Positions 43,294-53,234 of a stretch of DNA of 64,000 nucleotides are shown here, piece by piece. A program made the translations under genes and the position numbers. Under the pieces are notes generated by a model, which was not told the origin of the DNA, did no database searches, and was given only the letters and a program-made list of their open reading frames with translations. Position 1 is the first letter of the stretch. Each line of letters begins with the position of its first letter. The DNA comes from CAJBLF01 sp964504915 (GTDB taxonomy: Bacteria > Patescibacteriota > Gracilibacteria > Absconditabacterales > Absconditicoccaceae), in contig CAZDFH010000002.1 of NCBI GenBank assembly GCA_964504915.1, forward strand, positions 95,690 through 159,689, read 5' to 3'.

Positions 43294-43312
43294 AATGTTC
43301 TTCAACAGAACA
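43294..43312. promoter_or_regulatory. Inverted repeat in the PepSY gene leader
   Basis: ATGTTCT-TCAAC-AGAACAT, 7-base perfect arms, between the promoter and the ATG of the PepSY gene. Could be an operator or a leader hairpin. Confidence 0.5.
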
Positions 43313-43318
43313 TGCGTG

Positions 43319-43372
43319 ACTATACAAATCTTGCGTCAAGGTAGTGTCAGTTTTTGTGCCTATTTATGTCAA
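43319..43372 (-). promoter_or_regulatory. Promoter with three in-phase TTGAC-type repeats (PepSY gene)
   Basis: Minus strand: TTGACA (43372-43367), CTGACA (43350-43345), TTGACG (43339-43334), i.e. spacings 22 and 11 bases; TATAGT (43324-43319) starts 9 bases after the last repeat. Same layout as the other two promoters of the proposed regulon. Confidence 0.75.
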
Positions 43373-43396
43373 AAAAATGTCCATATCATAATATGG
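43370..43396 (-). terminator. Terminator after histidine kinase 2
   Basis: Minus-strand CCATAT-TATG-ATATGG hairpin followed by ACATTTTTTT, about 80 bases after the kinase stop. Its T-run adjoins the upstream edge of the PepSY promoter region. Confidence 0.7.
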
Positions 43397-43475
43397 GAAG
43401 TCATATTTTTTAATTCTTTTTACAAAAAAATATATATAGCTGAATGAAATGAACGAACGTTTTCTCATTTTAGGA

Positions 43476-44816
43476 TTACCTTTCCTTGTCGGTTTTGTCT
43501 GTAAAACATACTTTTATCATTGTTCCTTTTTCTTGCTCGGAGGTAATATCAATTTTCCAACCATAAATTTGTGCTATTTTGTAAACGATAGACAATCCTA
43601 ATCCAACACCTTCATAATTAACTTTAGTTGCCTTATCTTCTCTTATAAATCTTTCCCCAATTCTGGTAATAAAGGATTTACTCATACCGATACCGGTATC
43701 TTGGATAGAAAACATGCCATCTTGGAGAACAATAGTAATTGTTCATCAATTTGGTGTATATTTGATGGCATTATCGATAAGATTGGAAAAAACTTTTTGT
43801 ACATGTATTTGTGATGCGTGAATTATGTAGGTCGTATCTAGATTAGAAATAAGATTAATATTCTTTTGCTTTAGCAGTTCTTCATATCCATCTATAATAA
43901 CTTGAATTTCTTTTCAAATATAAATATTTTCGTCTAGATTTGCATTAATTTCTCATCTTGTCAGAAAGAGTAACTCATTTGTTATCCTTTTTAATTTACT
44001 ACTTAATAGTTGAATAACATCAATTTTCTGCTGTTGTGGCAGTGTGAGATTTTCAGTTTGTAATAATTCTATAGAAGAACTAATTCACATTAGTGGAGTT
44101 CTTAACTCATGGCTTGCATCCTGGAGAAATTCCTTTTCTTTCTGTAAAGATTGTTGGGTATAATGGATTGCTGTATCAAATGCTTTGGTAAGTATACTTA
44201 TTTCAAAAGGCTGCCCCTCTTGATAGAGTTGCTCTGACTCTTTGTTATCAAATCTGTATCATAAAAGATAATTGGACAATTTTGTAATTGGCTTGAGTAT
44301 TTTTTTGGAAAGTATTAATGAAAGAAGGATAAGAATGACAATGAACAGACTATTTATAATGATAAGAGTAGTAATATACCCTGTTTTAGTCTTTTCAAAA
44401 TCATCCATTTTTTTACCCAAAAAAATATTATCTCATTTGATACTGGCAGTATAAAATAGTATGGTATCTTTCGTGTCTGAATCCTTTCATCATCGCATAT
44501 AAAATCATTTATCAATGAACGGAATAGTTTGTTCGTGATAGGTGTATGATGAACCAGTACGAATAGAAACGATATATCATTCGTTAGTTAGGGTTGGTAA
44601 TTGCTCCTCTAGAGAACTTTTGGATTTGTCACTTATTATTTCATCTTGTAGTGTTTGGAATTGATTGATAAGTGAAGTTTTGATATTTTTCGTATACTGG
44701 GAAGAAAGAAATATATACGATATCCCGCTCAGCAATAGCAATGTCAGCAAGCTCATAAGAGAAAAAGAGAATGCTATTCTGTATATAATACTATTCCTCA
44801 GACTATTTTTCATCAT
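43476..44816 (-). CDS. Sensor histidine kinase 2
   Basis: A 446-residue membrane kinase. Two helices (IAFSFSLMSLLTLLLLSGISYIFL and TTLIIINSLFIVILILLSLIL) flank an extracytoplasmic sensor of about 115 residues. Then a HAMP-type linker, H-box FLQDASHELRTPLMGISSSIELL, N-box VFSNLIDNAIKYTPNGGTITIV, G1 IQDTGIGMS and G2 GVGLGLSIVYKIA. The glycine pair after TPN is TGA-TGA. The start overlaps the response regulator 2 stop by 14 bases (ATGATGAAAAATAG), so both are coupled. Confidence 0.94.
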
Positions 44817-45498
44817 ATGTTTTGCTTGTTGTAAGAATAAATCACATTCATCTGACGGTTTTTATTAATTTTTTCTTAAAAGGATTATCAATCTTTTCAC
44901 GCAACATTTGCATATGAGATCTAATAACATCTGATCGACGATCTTCGTTTATTCACCAAATATTTTCTATCATTTCTTGTTTGGACACTACATTATTTTC
45001 ATTTCTGATGAGATATTCTAGTATCTGAAACTGCTTTTTGGTGAGATGTATGAGCTTCCCTTGTCTAGATACTTGTTTTGTCTGTAAATTTACTGTCAGA
45101 TCATCTACAGTAATCTCTTGTATATTTTGGTTGTCGTATTGAGCTCTACGAATGAGTGCATTTATTCTCGCTAGAATTTCTTTGAGGGCAAATGGTTTGA
45201 CCACATAATCATCAGCTCCACTTTCTAATCATTTAACTTTATCTTCAATACTATCTCTTGCTGTTAGCATTATGATTGGTGTGGATATACCTATACTTCT
45301 AAGTTCTTTACACACCTGTAATCAATCTTTTTTGGGTAACATGATATCTAAGATGATAAGATCATATTTTTTTATCTTTGCAAGATGATATCCACTTTCT
45401 CCATCATCACTAACATCAACAGTAAAAAAATTTTGTTCAAGATATTCCTTGATATTTTTGGATATATATTTGTCATCTTCTACTAGCAGAATCTTCAT
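44803..45498 (-). CDS. OmpR/PhoP-family response regulator 2
   Basis: A 231-residue regulator. Receiver: KILLVEDDKYIS, LIILDIMLPKKDG with phosphoacceptor Asp51, IIMLTARDS and DDYVVKPFALKE. Winged helix: LTKKQFQILEYLIRNENNVVSKQEMIENIW, RSDVIRSHMQMLREKID, LIKTVRGMGFIL. The usual VRGxGY end appears as VRGMGF with both glycines TGA; translation then continues to a TAG inside the kinase start. OmpR-type regulators bind tandem direct repeats one helical turn apart, matching the 11-base TTGAC repeats at its own and two other promoters. Confidence 0.94.
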
Positions 45499-45535
45499 AT
45501 CTATATATATATAAAAGTAGATAAAAAATTTGTTG

Positions 45536-45567
45536 CTTATACATATCTAGTGTCAATTTTTCGTCAA
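45536..45567 (-). promoter_or_regulatory. Promoter with TTGAC direct repeats (RR2-HK2 operon)
   Basis: Minus strand TTGACG (45567-45562) and TTGACA (45556-45551), 11 bases apart; TATAAG (45541-45536) begins 9 bases after the second repeat, 38 bases before the RR2 ATG. Suggests autoregulation. Confidence 0.75.
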
Positions 45568-45659
45568 GATATATCTATAGTCGCTTGATGGTATCAAGTA
45601 TAATGATTTTCTTAATGAGATACAGAATAAATTAAGATGCCTATTATTGATCCTATTCC

Positions 45660-45712
45660 AAAAAAACCCGCTTATCCATATATCTTATATGGTGTAGGCA
45701 GGTCTTTATAAA
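45660..45712 (-). terminator. Terminator after the CCGGxSCC protein gene
   Basis: On the minus strand a long stem (ACCTGCC...CCATATA-AGA-TATATGG...GCGGGT) is followed by TTTTTTT. It lies 20 bases after the stop at 45732. Confidence 0.75.
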
Positions 45713-45731
45713 TATTTAGTGATTATAGATA

Positions 45732-46196
45732 TTATTTTTGCTCTAGAGTTTGTAATGTAGGCAATTTCGGCAAATCAATCTTCAACTGATTTAATTCCTT
45801 GATTACTACATCAATTCTTGCCATTGCATTAGTCATGTCACCTCTTTGGATAAATTTTTGCATACTCATATAATCATCTTGTAGAGCAGCCATTTTAGTC
45901 GCTTGCTCTCTATAAATCGTCATGTTTGCTTGTGCTGTAGCTAGTTCTCCTGTAGATAATTTCTTGAGATCTTTTTTATCATAATCAAATCCTTTCATCA
46001 TGCCAAATTTTCCATTTTCCATTTTCAATCATCCATTTTCAAAACCTCTACCCTCTCTACCATGACCTCCGATAGCACATCAGATAGCGATACCTACAAG
46101 CAGGATAATAAGTTTAACGAGCATTCGTTTCCAATGTTTCTTCATACCTGTGCAGCAAGATTGTCCCCCACAACAAGTTTTTTCCTGATTTTCCAT
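45732..46196 (-). CDS. Small membrane-anchored protein with Cys-rich N-terminus
   Basis: A 154-residue protein. N-terminal MENQEKTCCGGQSCCTG has four cysteines in two CC pairs and could bind metal. One membrane helix follows (LVKLIILLVGIAIGCAIGG), so Cys pairs face the cytoplasm. The outside part is Gly/Lys/Met-rich, then helical (LSTGELATAQANMTIYREQATKM..., ARIDVVIKELNQLKIDLPKLPTLQTLEQK), broadly like periplasmic helical metal or stress proteins. No family assigned. Confidence 0.7.
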
Positions 46197-46372
46197 TTTT
46201 GAGAAAAATTAAAATTTAAAAGCGCGTGATGGGATTATTATAGTAGCATTGATCAGCTTTACAAGGGAAAGTATTTATACAATTAGTGAAAAGAGTAAAC
46301 AACAGTGAAAGTCATGAAATGTTCCTGGTCTGTTTTTACCCATTTTACCCGTTTCACCCATTTTACTGATTT

Positions 46373-46702
46373 CTATTCGAACATTCTTTTGAGGTCTTCA
46401 TCTTTGATCATATCGTAGGTCCACATGGGGTCGAATGTTATCTCAATGCTTACTTTGAAATCTGGCACCACTTCAATAATGGCATTGGTGATCATTTCTT
46501 GTATCATTTCTGCCATAGGACAGGCAGGAGTAGTAAACGTCATCAAAATCTGAACCGTCCTCTTTTTTTCATCTGCCGTGACCTTGTAGATCAATCACAA
46601 GGTAAAAATATCTACCATCGGGAATTCTGGATCGTAGACGGTCTTAAGCTTATTTTCTAGCTGTGTCACTAGACTATGTTTAGAATTCTTCTTGGTGACC
46701 AT
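46373..46702 (-). CDS. DUF59/MIP18-family (SufT/PaaD-like) protein
   Basis: A 109-residue DUF59 protein: KLKTVYDPEFPMVDIFTLGLIYKV, QILMTFTTPACPMAEMIQEMI and EITFDPMWTYDMI match the family's DPE...DIxxLGLIY...T...CP and FDPxW motifs. The Gly of TLGLIY is TGA. Family members help Fe-S cluster maturation or delivery, consistent with the cysteine desulfurase elsewhere in the window. Its start overlaps the preceding gene's end by 23 bases. Confidence 0.92.
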
Positions 46703-47072
46703 GATTATTTTTGGAGTCTGAGAATAAAGATACCTGCAATGCTATAAATCCAGCAAGCAAGATAATGCCGAGCAACTTACTCCGCCATCCAAGCAAGAGC
46801 AAGAGGCCGTTGACGATAACAAAAAATCCAAAAAGTAATGATAATTTGTAACTATCTTTTACCAAGCGTTCACTATCTACATGACGATACCATTTCTGGA
46901 TTCAGAGGAAGAGGAAAAAACTAGCTCCTCGTGCGGCGATGAACAGTCCTAGAAATCCTAGTCCGATAGCGATAGCTGGATCTTCATAGACATTGAGTGT
47001 CGTATAATCCATAATGAGAATAATCGCTCAAAGGATGAACTTGGATAATGAAGCTATGTAATATAATTGCAT
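46680..47072 (-). CDS. Small multi-pass membrane protein (130 aa)
   Basis: A 130-residue protein with four predicted helices: FILGAIILIMDYTTL, AIAIGLGFLGLFIAARGASFFLFLG, LSLLFGFFVIVNGLLLLLGW and LGIILLAGFIALQVSLF. It ends in a soluble NNHGHQEEF tail. Two glycines are TGA. No family recognised. Operonic with the DUF59 gene (overlap). Confidence 0.7.
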
Positions 47073-47110
47073 TTGCCTGTAGCTAATTGATTAAAGGTGA
47101 CTAGCTGATG

Positions 47111-47290
47111 TCCTTTGTTGATAAACGTTGCGCGATAAAAGTTCGCTGTGGCGAACGATAAATGTGGTAGAAAGCACGATAAAGTTTCCTAGTGATAACT
47201 GGTTATTTTATCGCGATCCGCCTAGGCGGAGAGCTTTTATCACGAACTATAGTGAGTTTTTATCGTGAAGTCGAAGACGAGCTTTTATCT
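47111..47290. repeat. Cluster of GATAAA/TTTATC-bordered palindromes
   Basis: Several small hairpins (GTTCGC/GCGAAC, CCGCC/GGCGG, CGTGA-type, GTCG/CGAC) each bordered by GATAAA(AG) or (CT)TTTATC. Related GATAAA strings occur at 48088-48125 and 58602-58668. The 220-base gap holds no gene. Confidence 0.6.
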
Positions 47291-47292
47291 TT

Positions 47293-48081
47293 TTAATTTT
47301 CTACATTCACTTCTTCCGTTTGCTTGTCGTAACTATCATCTTCTTCGTCTTGTCCTTCTCCTGGAGACGGAATGTAAAATCCATTATTTCCTAGTTCATA
47401 AAATTTGTAATAAATCTTTTCCCAGATACCTGATCCAAGCGGGACGAGTGTATATGCTAATAATGGTGGGATGATCATAAACAAGTAAATCTTCTGCTGA
47501 GGTGCTGAGCCTCCATTCAATTTGTAAATCAAGCCGTAGATGAGGAGTGCAAACGCAAATCCAAGGATGTTTCCCATCAATGAAGAACCAGAATAATTTG
47601 GGTTAGACGTAAACTCAATCTGACAAGCAGATGCAAAAACGGAGAATACTACGTGAAATCCTAAGATGACAAATAATGTCTCTATCTGTGAGCCAAATAA
47701 GATATATACTGGTGCTAAGATGAAGAACAAAATTCCATTTGTCAGAAATAATAATCCGAACATTTTGGTCACGTCATAATATTTTTTGCTGTAAAATAAG
47801 CTATAGACACCGGCCACGGCGATATTGCCGATAAAGGTAGAGATAAATCCGATGAAGAGTAAAATCAGTGGTAACAATGGATTGGTCGTAGCAAACTCTG
47901 CTGTCTGTCCAAGTGCAGTAGTAAACATACTGCCGATAAACGTAACTACGATAAAGAGTAACGCTGCGATAATACCTCCGATAGCAAGTCACATCACGAC
48001 CTTGGCTACGAGTTGTCGACCGGAAAGATTGCTTGGTGCATTAAATGCATTTTTCTCTGGACTAAGATTGAGATTTGCCAT
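47293..48081 (-). CDS. Unknown six-helix membrane protein (262 aa)
   Basis: A 262-residue membrane protein with six clear helices (VVMGLAIGGIIAALLFIVVTFIG; LLPLILLFIGFISTFIG; FGLLFLTNGILFFILAPVYIL; TLFVILGFHVVFSVFAS; ILGFAFALLIYGLIY; IYLFMIIPPLLAYTLV) and an acidic C-terminal tail (GEGQDEEDDSYDKQTEE). Resembles conserved CPR membrane proteins without assigned function. One TGA only. Confidence 0.7.
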
Positions 48082-48210
48082 GGAATGAATGATAAAATGA
48101 TAAAGTGATGAAATGATAAATCGTTTTAGATATGTAGATGGTAGATAGTCACACGGTCTAAGCCTGCCTGCCGGTAGACAGGTTCTAAGTACTAAGTACT
48201 CCCATCTATA

Positions 48211-48741
48211 TTATTTGCAGACAATATTTTTGAAGCTTTTTTCTATCGCAACAATATCTTTGCTTGTGACAGACTGGAATGAGATGACATAGATTGAGTC
48301 CTTTGCTCAGAAGAAGTATTGCGCATCATAGAACTTTTGCTCCTTGGTGAAATCAAAAGAGAAGCTAATCCAATATCACGTCAAACGAGCATTACCACAT
48401 TTTACATTCAACGCTTTGGGTGTAATCCCTTTATAGTTCACCAGTTTAGCTTGAAGTTGTTTCACATTCATATCTATCATATCTTTTACAAGCATTCCAC
48501 TCTGCACAGGGATTTTGCTGACGAGAAGTGAATTTGTCGTGCCCGTACCTATTTCTTTAGCTTGATAGAGAATCGGTGTAATGACAGGTATTTGGTCTTT
48601 GACGACTTCATACATTTTGTTATTGGTATATCGTTTCATCGTATAGGTATCAAATTGCACTTGAGTGATTGGTCATTTTACACAACCACTGAGCAATAAT
48701 ATTCCTGATACAGCGATACTAAGAAATATAATTTTTTTCAT
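48211..48741 (-). CDS. Lipoprotein (176 aa)
   Basis: A 176-residue exported lipoprotein: signal ending in lipobox LLSGC at residue 20, then a domain of about 155 residues (VQFDTYTMKRYTNNKMYEVVKDQ..., LTGYWISFSFDF, YDAQYFFGAKDSIYVISFQS, FKNIVCK). Two further cysteines (CGNAR, IVCK) could form a disulfide. The beta-rich tail resembles PsbP/MOG1-like lipoproteins, but I do not claim this. Function unknown. Confidence 0.75.
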
Positions 48742-48752
48742 ATACAGTAAGT

Positions 48753-49046
48753 CTAAATAAAGATATACATGACTGCCAAAAATATGCCTATGCTGATACC
48801 TATAATGAATGATCTAATATAGATCTTAGTCTTTTGTGGATGTTCCTCTTCGTAGCCCAGCCACAAACGTGCAATGATATAGCCAAACATCATCCCACAG
48901 AAAATAAGATATCCTGGTAAGAGCAACTGCTTGACGATAGGATAATATGCTGGAGAGATAAGAATCGCTCCTCTCAAGAAAAAGAGTCCCACGACTATAG
49001 TAAGGAAGAAGAATATTCATTTGATAAATTCAAAGAAAGTACTCAT
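48753..49046 (-). CDS. Small membrane protein (97 aa)
   Basis: A 97-residue protein with three helices (FIKGIFFFLTIVVGLFFLRG; LLLPGYLIFCGMMFGYIIARLW; SFIIGISIGIFLAVMYIFI) and one acidic loop (LGYEEEHPQKTK). It is 12 bases... upstream of the lipoprotein gene on the same strand, so the two probably form an operon. One TGA. No family recognised. Confidence 0.7.
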
Positions 49047-49128
49047 ACCTAGCTTTAAAAAATAAAATTTCCAAATATTTACGTTATGTACTTGCCGATA
49101 AAATGAATGGATTTCCAAACTTGGGTAT

Positions 49129-49533
49129 TTATTTCCCTATACTTTCAAGCTTCTGGATAACTTTGTCCATGAGCTCAATATCATCCTCAGTTAATTTATT
49201 AGGATCTTTTGCTTTGGTGGCTCTTGCTTTAATCAGATTAGCAACATCATTAGACACAGTCTTCACACTTGTTGCTGTATTGCCACTCGTTGCTCCAGTG
49301 GCTACTTGTCCTGTTACACTGAGTGAACCATTTGTATTGTCTCCTGTTACCTCTTCCCGTAAATTACTATTTTGACCAGAAATAATATCTCCTGACATCA
49401 TTCACGTCAATACTTGCTCTCACGAAAATAGACTTCCTGTGTCTATTGTTTGTGCAGTCCCGGACTTAGATCCACAGCCAACCAATACTAAGCAAGACAA
49501 TCCAAACATAAGGATCAGAGATTTTTTTTGCAT
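49129..49533 (-). CDS. Small lipoprotein (134 aa)
   Basis: A 134-residue lipoprotein with signal MQKKSLILMFGLSCLV and lipobox LVGC. The mature chain is Ser/Thr/Gly-rich low complexity, ending in a charged helix (KLTEDDIELMDKVIQKLESIGK). TGA encodes two glycines near residue 40. Function unknown. Confidence 0.72.
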
Positions 49534-49671
49534 ATTTTTTATTTCGATAAAATAAAGAGATATTCATATGTAATTTTTTGATACACGAAATCAAATCGAT
49601 TTATAGATTGCAAGCTCAGAAAACTTCAGTATAGTGTCGCCACAAATTCCTTATTTTTTGACCATCGTTGT

Positions 49672-50397
49672 ATGTTGTTATTCGTCGATAAACCAGCACG
49701 AATCACGAGTTTTGATGTCATCCGCATCTTTAGACGTCATTTTCCTAAGCAAAAAATGGGACATAGTGGCACACTTGATCCCATGGCTACTGGGCTGATG
49801 ATCCTTGCATTGGACAAAGATACCAAGAAATTAACTGAATTGATTTGACTGGATAAAACGTATGTTGCCACAATTGATTTCTCTAAATCGACCGATACGC
49901 GAGACATGGAATTCTGGGAAAGAATTACCAATTATGAATTGAGCATAAAGGATGGGAAGAAAGTTGGCGTAGAAATGGAAAACGGAACGGTCTATGCTCC
50001 GGTCATCGCAGAGATCACAAGAAAACTCGATCAATTAATTCCTTCCTGTGAATTACCACTCCCCGCCTTCTCTGCGAAAAAAACTGCAGGTAAAAAATCC
50101 TATACAGCGGCCAGAGCTGGAGATATTATCGTAGAAAATAAAATCATGAAAGTACATGGATATGAAATAGTGAACTATGATTTTCCTCTGTTACAGCTTA
50201 AACTGGATGTTGGTTCTGGCACCTATATCAGATCGATTGCCTATCGACTTGGGCAACAGTTTGGCATGTGATGAACATTAATTCAACTCAGAAGGACAAG
50301 TATCGGCGACTGGGATATTGAGAAAATAGCAAATCGAGAAGAATTACACAATACCTACAAAGAGAAAGAAGAAATTATCAGATTTGCAAAAGTATAA
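49672..50397 (+). CDS. truB: tRNA pseudouridine-55 synthase TruB
   Basis: A 241-residue TruB, which converts U55 to pseudouridine in the T-loop of tRNAs. Motifs: FVDKPARITSFDVIR, GHSGTLDPMATGLM with the catalytic Asp (about residue 41), KTYVATIDFSKSTDT, LPAFSAKKTAGKKSY, and LDVGSGTYIRSIAYRLG. A TGA-TGA pair gives GMGGTLIQLRR in the last conserved motif. It has no PUA domain after the catalytic domain, as in short bacterial forms. Confidence 0.95.
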
Positions 50398-50410
50398 ATA
50401 ACAATATGCA

Positions 50411-51340
50411 TTAAACAGCAATTGGTGCTTTGATAGCTGGCCGTGGATCATATCATTCTATCGTGAAATCTTCATATTTGAATGCGAATAAATCTTTTAC
50501 GTCTGGATTTATCTTCATCACTGGTGCTGCTTTTGGTTCTCTCGACAATTGCTCCTTTACTTGATCAAAGTGATTAAGATAAATATGAGCATCTCCGATG
50601 GTGTGGATAAATTCTCCCACCTGCAATCCACATACCTGTGCAATCATCATCGTTAATAACGCATACGATGCGATGTTAAATGGCACTCCAAGAAAAGTAT
50701 CTGCCGATCTCTGATATAACTGACAAGAAAGTCTGCCATCTATAATATGAAATTGGAATAAAGTATGACAAGGTGGTGGAGCAAAATCATGATCGTGAAT
50801 CAATTCTTGAATTTCACCGACATTTCGTCCACTAACAATAATTCTTCTGGAACTAGGATCGTTCTTAATCAGGTCGAGCACAACTTGTATCTGGTCTACT
50901 GATTTACCTGATTTTGTGTCCCACGCTCTCCGTTGTTTCCCGTATACTGGGCCAAGATCTCATCGTTTCTGAGCGAATTCATCATCATTGATGATCTGAT
51001 CTATAAAATTAGCCATAGTCTCATCTCGCTCGGGTGAATATCTTTCGAGTTTATCGTCCAATTTATTATGTCTAATATATTTCGTAAATGCTCGTTCATT
51101 TCGGATTTTGACGCCATTTTTTACTAGATACTGAATATTTGTATCACCGGTCAGAAACCATAATAATTCGTGAATAATTGCCTTCGTAAAAACTTTTTTT
51201 GTCGTCACTAGTGGGAATCCTTTGGATAAATCATATCTAGCTTGTGCTCAAAACAAGCTTCTGGTACCTATTCCCGTTCTTTCTTTTCTATCTACTCATT
51301 CATTCATTATTCTTTGCAAGAGATCGAGATATTGTTTCAT
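50411..51340 (-). CDS. thyA: Thymidylate synthase ThyA
   Basis: A 309-residue ThyA, making dTMP from dUMP with methylene-tetrahydrofolate. MKQYLDLLQRIMNEGVDRKERTGIGT opens the protein; RGDLGPVYGKQRRAW, DPSSRRIIVSGRNV, APPPCHTLFQF (catalytic Cys), RSADTFLGVPFNIASYALL, GDAHIYLNH and a C-terminal KAPIAV complete the family pattern. TGA encodes Gly in MNEGVDR, LFGAQ, KRGDLG and EGYDP. The folA gene precedes it, the usual pairing, since ThyA oxidises the folate that FolA re-reduces. Confidence 0.97.
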
Positions 51341-51369
51341 GAGAGAAAAAATACAAAATAAAAATTTTT

Positions 51370-51833
51370 TATGATGTTTTTCTTTCGTAGACCAAGAAAT
51401 CCATTTCTTCATGTTCTTCCTTCCCGACTTGGGTAAACTGGTCTTCGAACACGGGGAAATACGTGTCACCGATATATGCGTGTTTGATTTCAGTCAGATA
51501 AATAAAGTTTGTGTGAGGCAGAAACTGTTGGTAGATACTGGAACCTCAAATAATCCAAATTTCTGATACCTGATCTGCGTTGAGTTTGTCCATCATCGCA
51601 TCGATTGATGTGAAGGTTTCGACTCATTCAACGGTTTTGGATGTCAAAATAATATTTCTTCTATTGGGTAATGGTTTACCAATTGAAACAAACGTATTGT
51701 ATCACATCACGACAACCTTACCAGTCGTCAGCTCTTTGAAATGCTTAAAATCTTCAGCAAAATGCCGAGGCAAGGTGTTGTTGTTGCCAATTACTCTATT
51801 GGAAGACATCGCTGCTATCATGTTTATCTGCAT
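51370..51833 (-). CDS. folA: Dihydrofolate reductase FolA with apparent 1-base frameshift near the 3' end
   Basis: DHFR reducing dihydrofolate after ThyA. The frame from ATG 51833 (AAGAGAG directly before it) reads MQINMIAAMSSNRVIGNNNTLP, HFAEDFKHFKELTTG, VVVMGYNTFVSIGKPLPNRRNIIL, SEIWIIGGSSIYQQFLPH, then TYFPVFEDQFTQVGK. After VGK (about 51420) the expected ending (EEHEEMDFLVYERKTS and TAA at 51372-51370) is only found in the neighbouring frame. In the given sequence the frame instead runs on to a TAG at 51288 inside thyA. Either one base is missing in the assembly or the last 16 residues are altered. The core fold is intact. Confidence 0.82.
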
Positions 51834-51919
51834 CTCTCTTGGGCAAGGAATAAATTTATCTGAGCATAGTTTTTTGCCGGCAAATTTCAAAGCTATTATT
51901 CCTATCTTTTTCTTTCTTA

Positions 51920-51947
51920 TTGAAATTTTGTCCGAGATTTTTATAGT
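51920..51947 (+). promoter_or_regulatory. Promoter of the IleRS-C-domain gene
   Basis: TTGAAA (51920), 16-base spacer, TATAGT (51942), 34 bases before the ATG at 51981. Confidence 0.6.
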
Positions 51948-51980
51948 ATCGATATGATTTTTAGTCGTTAGATAATTCGT

Positions 51981-52607
51981 ATGTCACAGCAAAAAAAAGA
52001 TCCCCTTCTGGAGAAATATGCCGATATCATCAAGGAAGAAGTGAATGTCAAAGAGATTAGCTGATTTGCTAAGGATATTTCTATTACCAAAATTTTTAAA
52101 CCACTCGGAAATAAATTGTCTGAGAAATTTGGCAAAGATACAGGGAAGATTATCCAGTTTGGCAAACAAGGAAATATGAAAGAGCTCGATGATTGACGTA
52201 TCACTATTTTTGATGATGATAAAAATGAACGAACTTTGGAAAAAGATGATTATGAAATCGCTTATGAATGACTAGATAGCGATGATATCGCAATCGATGG
52301 GAATATAATCGCAAAGCTCGATCTCGAGATGACTCCAGAGTTGCAAAGAGAAGGAGTGGCTCGTGAAATTTCTAGATTTTTGAATCAAATGAGAAAGGAA
52401 GCTGACTTTAATATCGACGATAGAGTGCATCTCACGTTTGTCACTACAGATGGAGCATTGACTGGCATCATGAAAGATTTCGCAGAATTTTTTATGCATG
52501 AGGCATTGATTACTGATATCAAAGAAAATAAAAAGAAGCTTGACGGAACGATTGTCTCATTATTTACGAGTGATGAGAAACAAATAGAATTTGCAATGAA
52601 AAAATAA
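51981..52607 (+). CDS. Stand-alone isoleucyl-tRNA synthetase C-terminal domain
   Basis: A 208-residue protein matching only the C-terminal anticodon-binding/DUF5915 region of long (eukaryote-like) IleRS: EEVNVKEISGF, ITKIFKPLGNKLSEKFGKD, KDDYEIAYEGLDSDD, then LDLEMTPELQREGVAREISRFLNQMRKEADFNIDDRVHL, the family's TPELxxEGxARExxRxxQxxRKEA hallmark. There is no catalytic core, and no IleRS body adjacent. It has its own promoter and ATG, so it is a separate gene rather than a pseudogene fragment. It may complement a split IleRS or serve as a trans tRNA-binding factor. Confidence 0.82.
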
Positions 52608-52623
52608 TGTTGGGCTGAGGTGG

Positions 52624-52733
52624 CAAACCCACCCTTTAGTAGTCAAGCAAACCCCCTAAATCCCCCTTATCAGGGGGACTTAAAGGAAATCGATTCCCCT
52701 CCTTGATAAGGGAGGGGTTAGGGGGTGGGTTTG
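52624..52733. repeat. Long palindrome, CAAACCCACCC family
   Basis: CAAACCCACCC and AAACCCCCTAAATCCCCC arms are mirrored by GGGAGGGGTTAGGGGGTGGGTTTG; the centre has a CCCCTTATCAGGGGG hairpin. Related to 26770-26893. It may double as terminator for the preceding gene. Confidence 0.82.
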
Positions 52734-52772
52734 TCCGCGTTCCGAGAAAATCATTTATATTATGACTGTTCC

Positions 52773-53210
52773 ATGATGAAATCTTGCTACGATTATGCAT
52801 TAGAATATATTTCTCGCTATCCCAAGACGGAGAAAGAACTGAGAATCAAGTTGTACCAGAAATGACGTAGTAGCGAAGAAGTCGATAGTGCGATAGCTTT
52901 GCTGAAGAAGCAAAAATATGTCGATGATGCGATGTTTGCGAGAATGTATATCAGAAGTGATGTAATCAATAAAGGGAAACCATCTCTTGTGCTCAGGAAG
53001 AAACTAGAAATGAGAGGCATCGATCGCAACATTCTAGATGAAGTTTTTCGTGACAATCAGGATGAAATGCAAGAATGAATAGAAAGTAGGATCAAAAAAG
53101 ATATTGCGCAGTATAAGAAAAAGGATGTCGATGGATTTGATATTATCCAGAAGCTTATGAGGAAATGATACAAACTAGATGATATCAAAAGAGTGATACA
53201 GAATAAATAA
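52773..53210 (+). CDS. recX: RecX-family protein
   Basis: A 145-residue protein with the RecX three-helix repeats: CYDYALEYISRYPKTEKELRIKLYQKG, VDSAIALLKKQKYVDDAMFARMYIRSDV, GKPSLVLRKKLEMRGIDRNIL and DIIQKLMRKGYKLDDIKRVI. RecX regulates RecA filaments. Two adjacent ATGs are possible at the start (52773 or 52776). Three glycines in repeat turns are TGA. Confidence 0.85.
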
Positions 53211-53234
53211 TAATATAATTTTATTTTTTTACTG

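Noticed and set aside
48160..48185. CCTGCCTGCCGGTAGACAGG imperfect palindrome
   Set aside because: Too short and single-copy within this window to call a repeat family.
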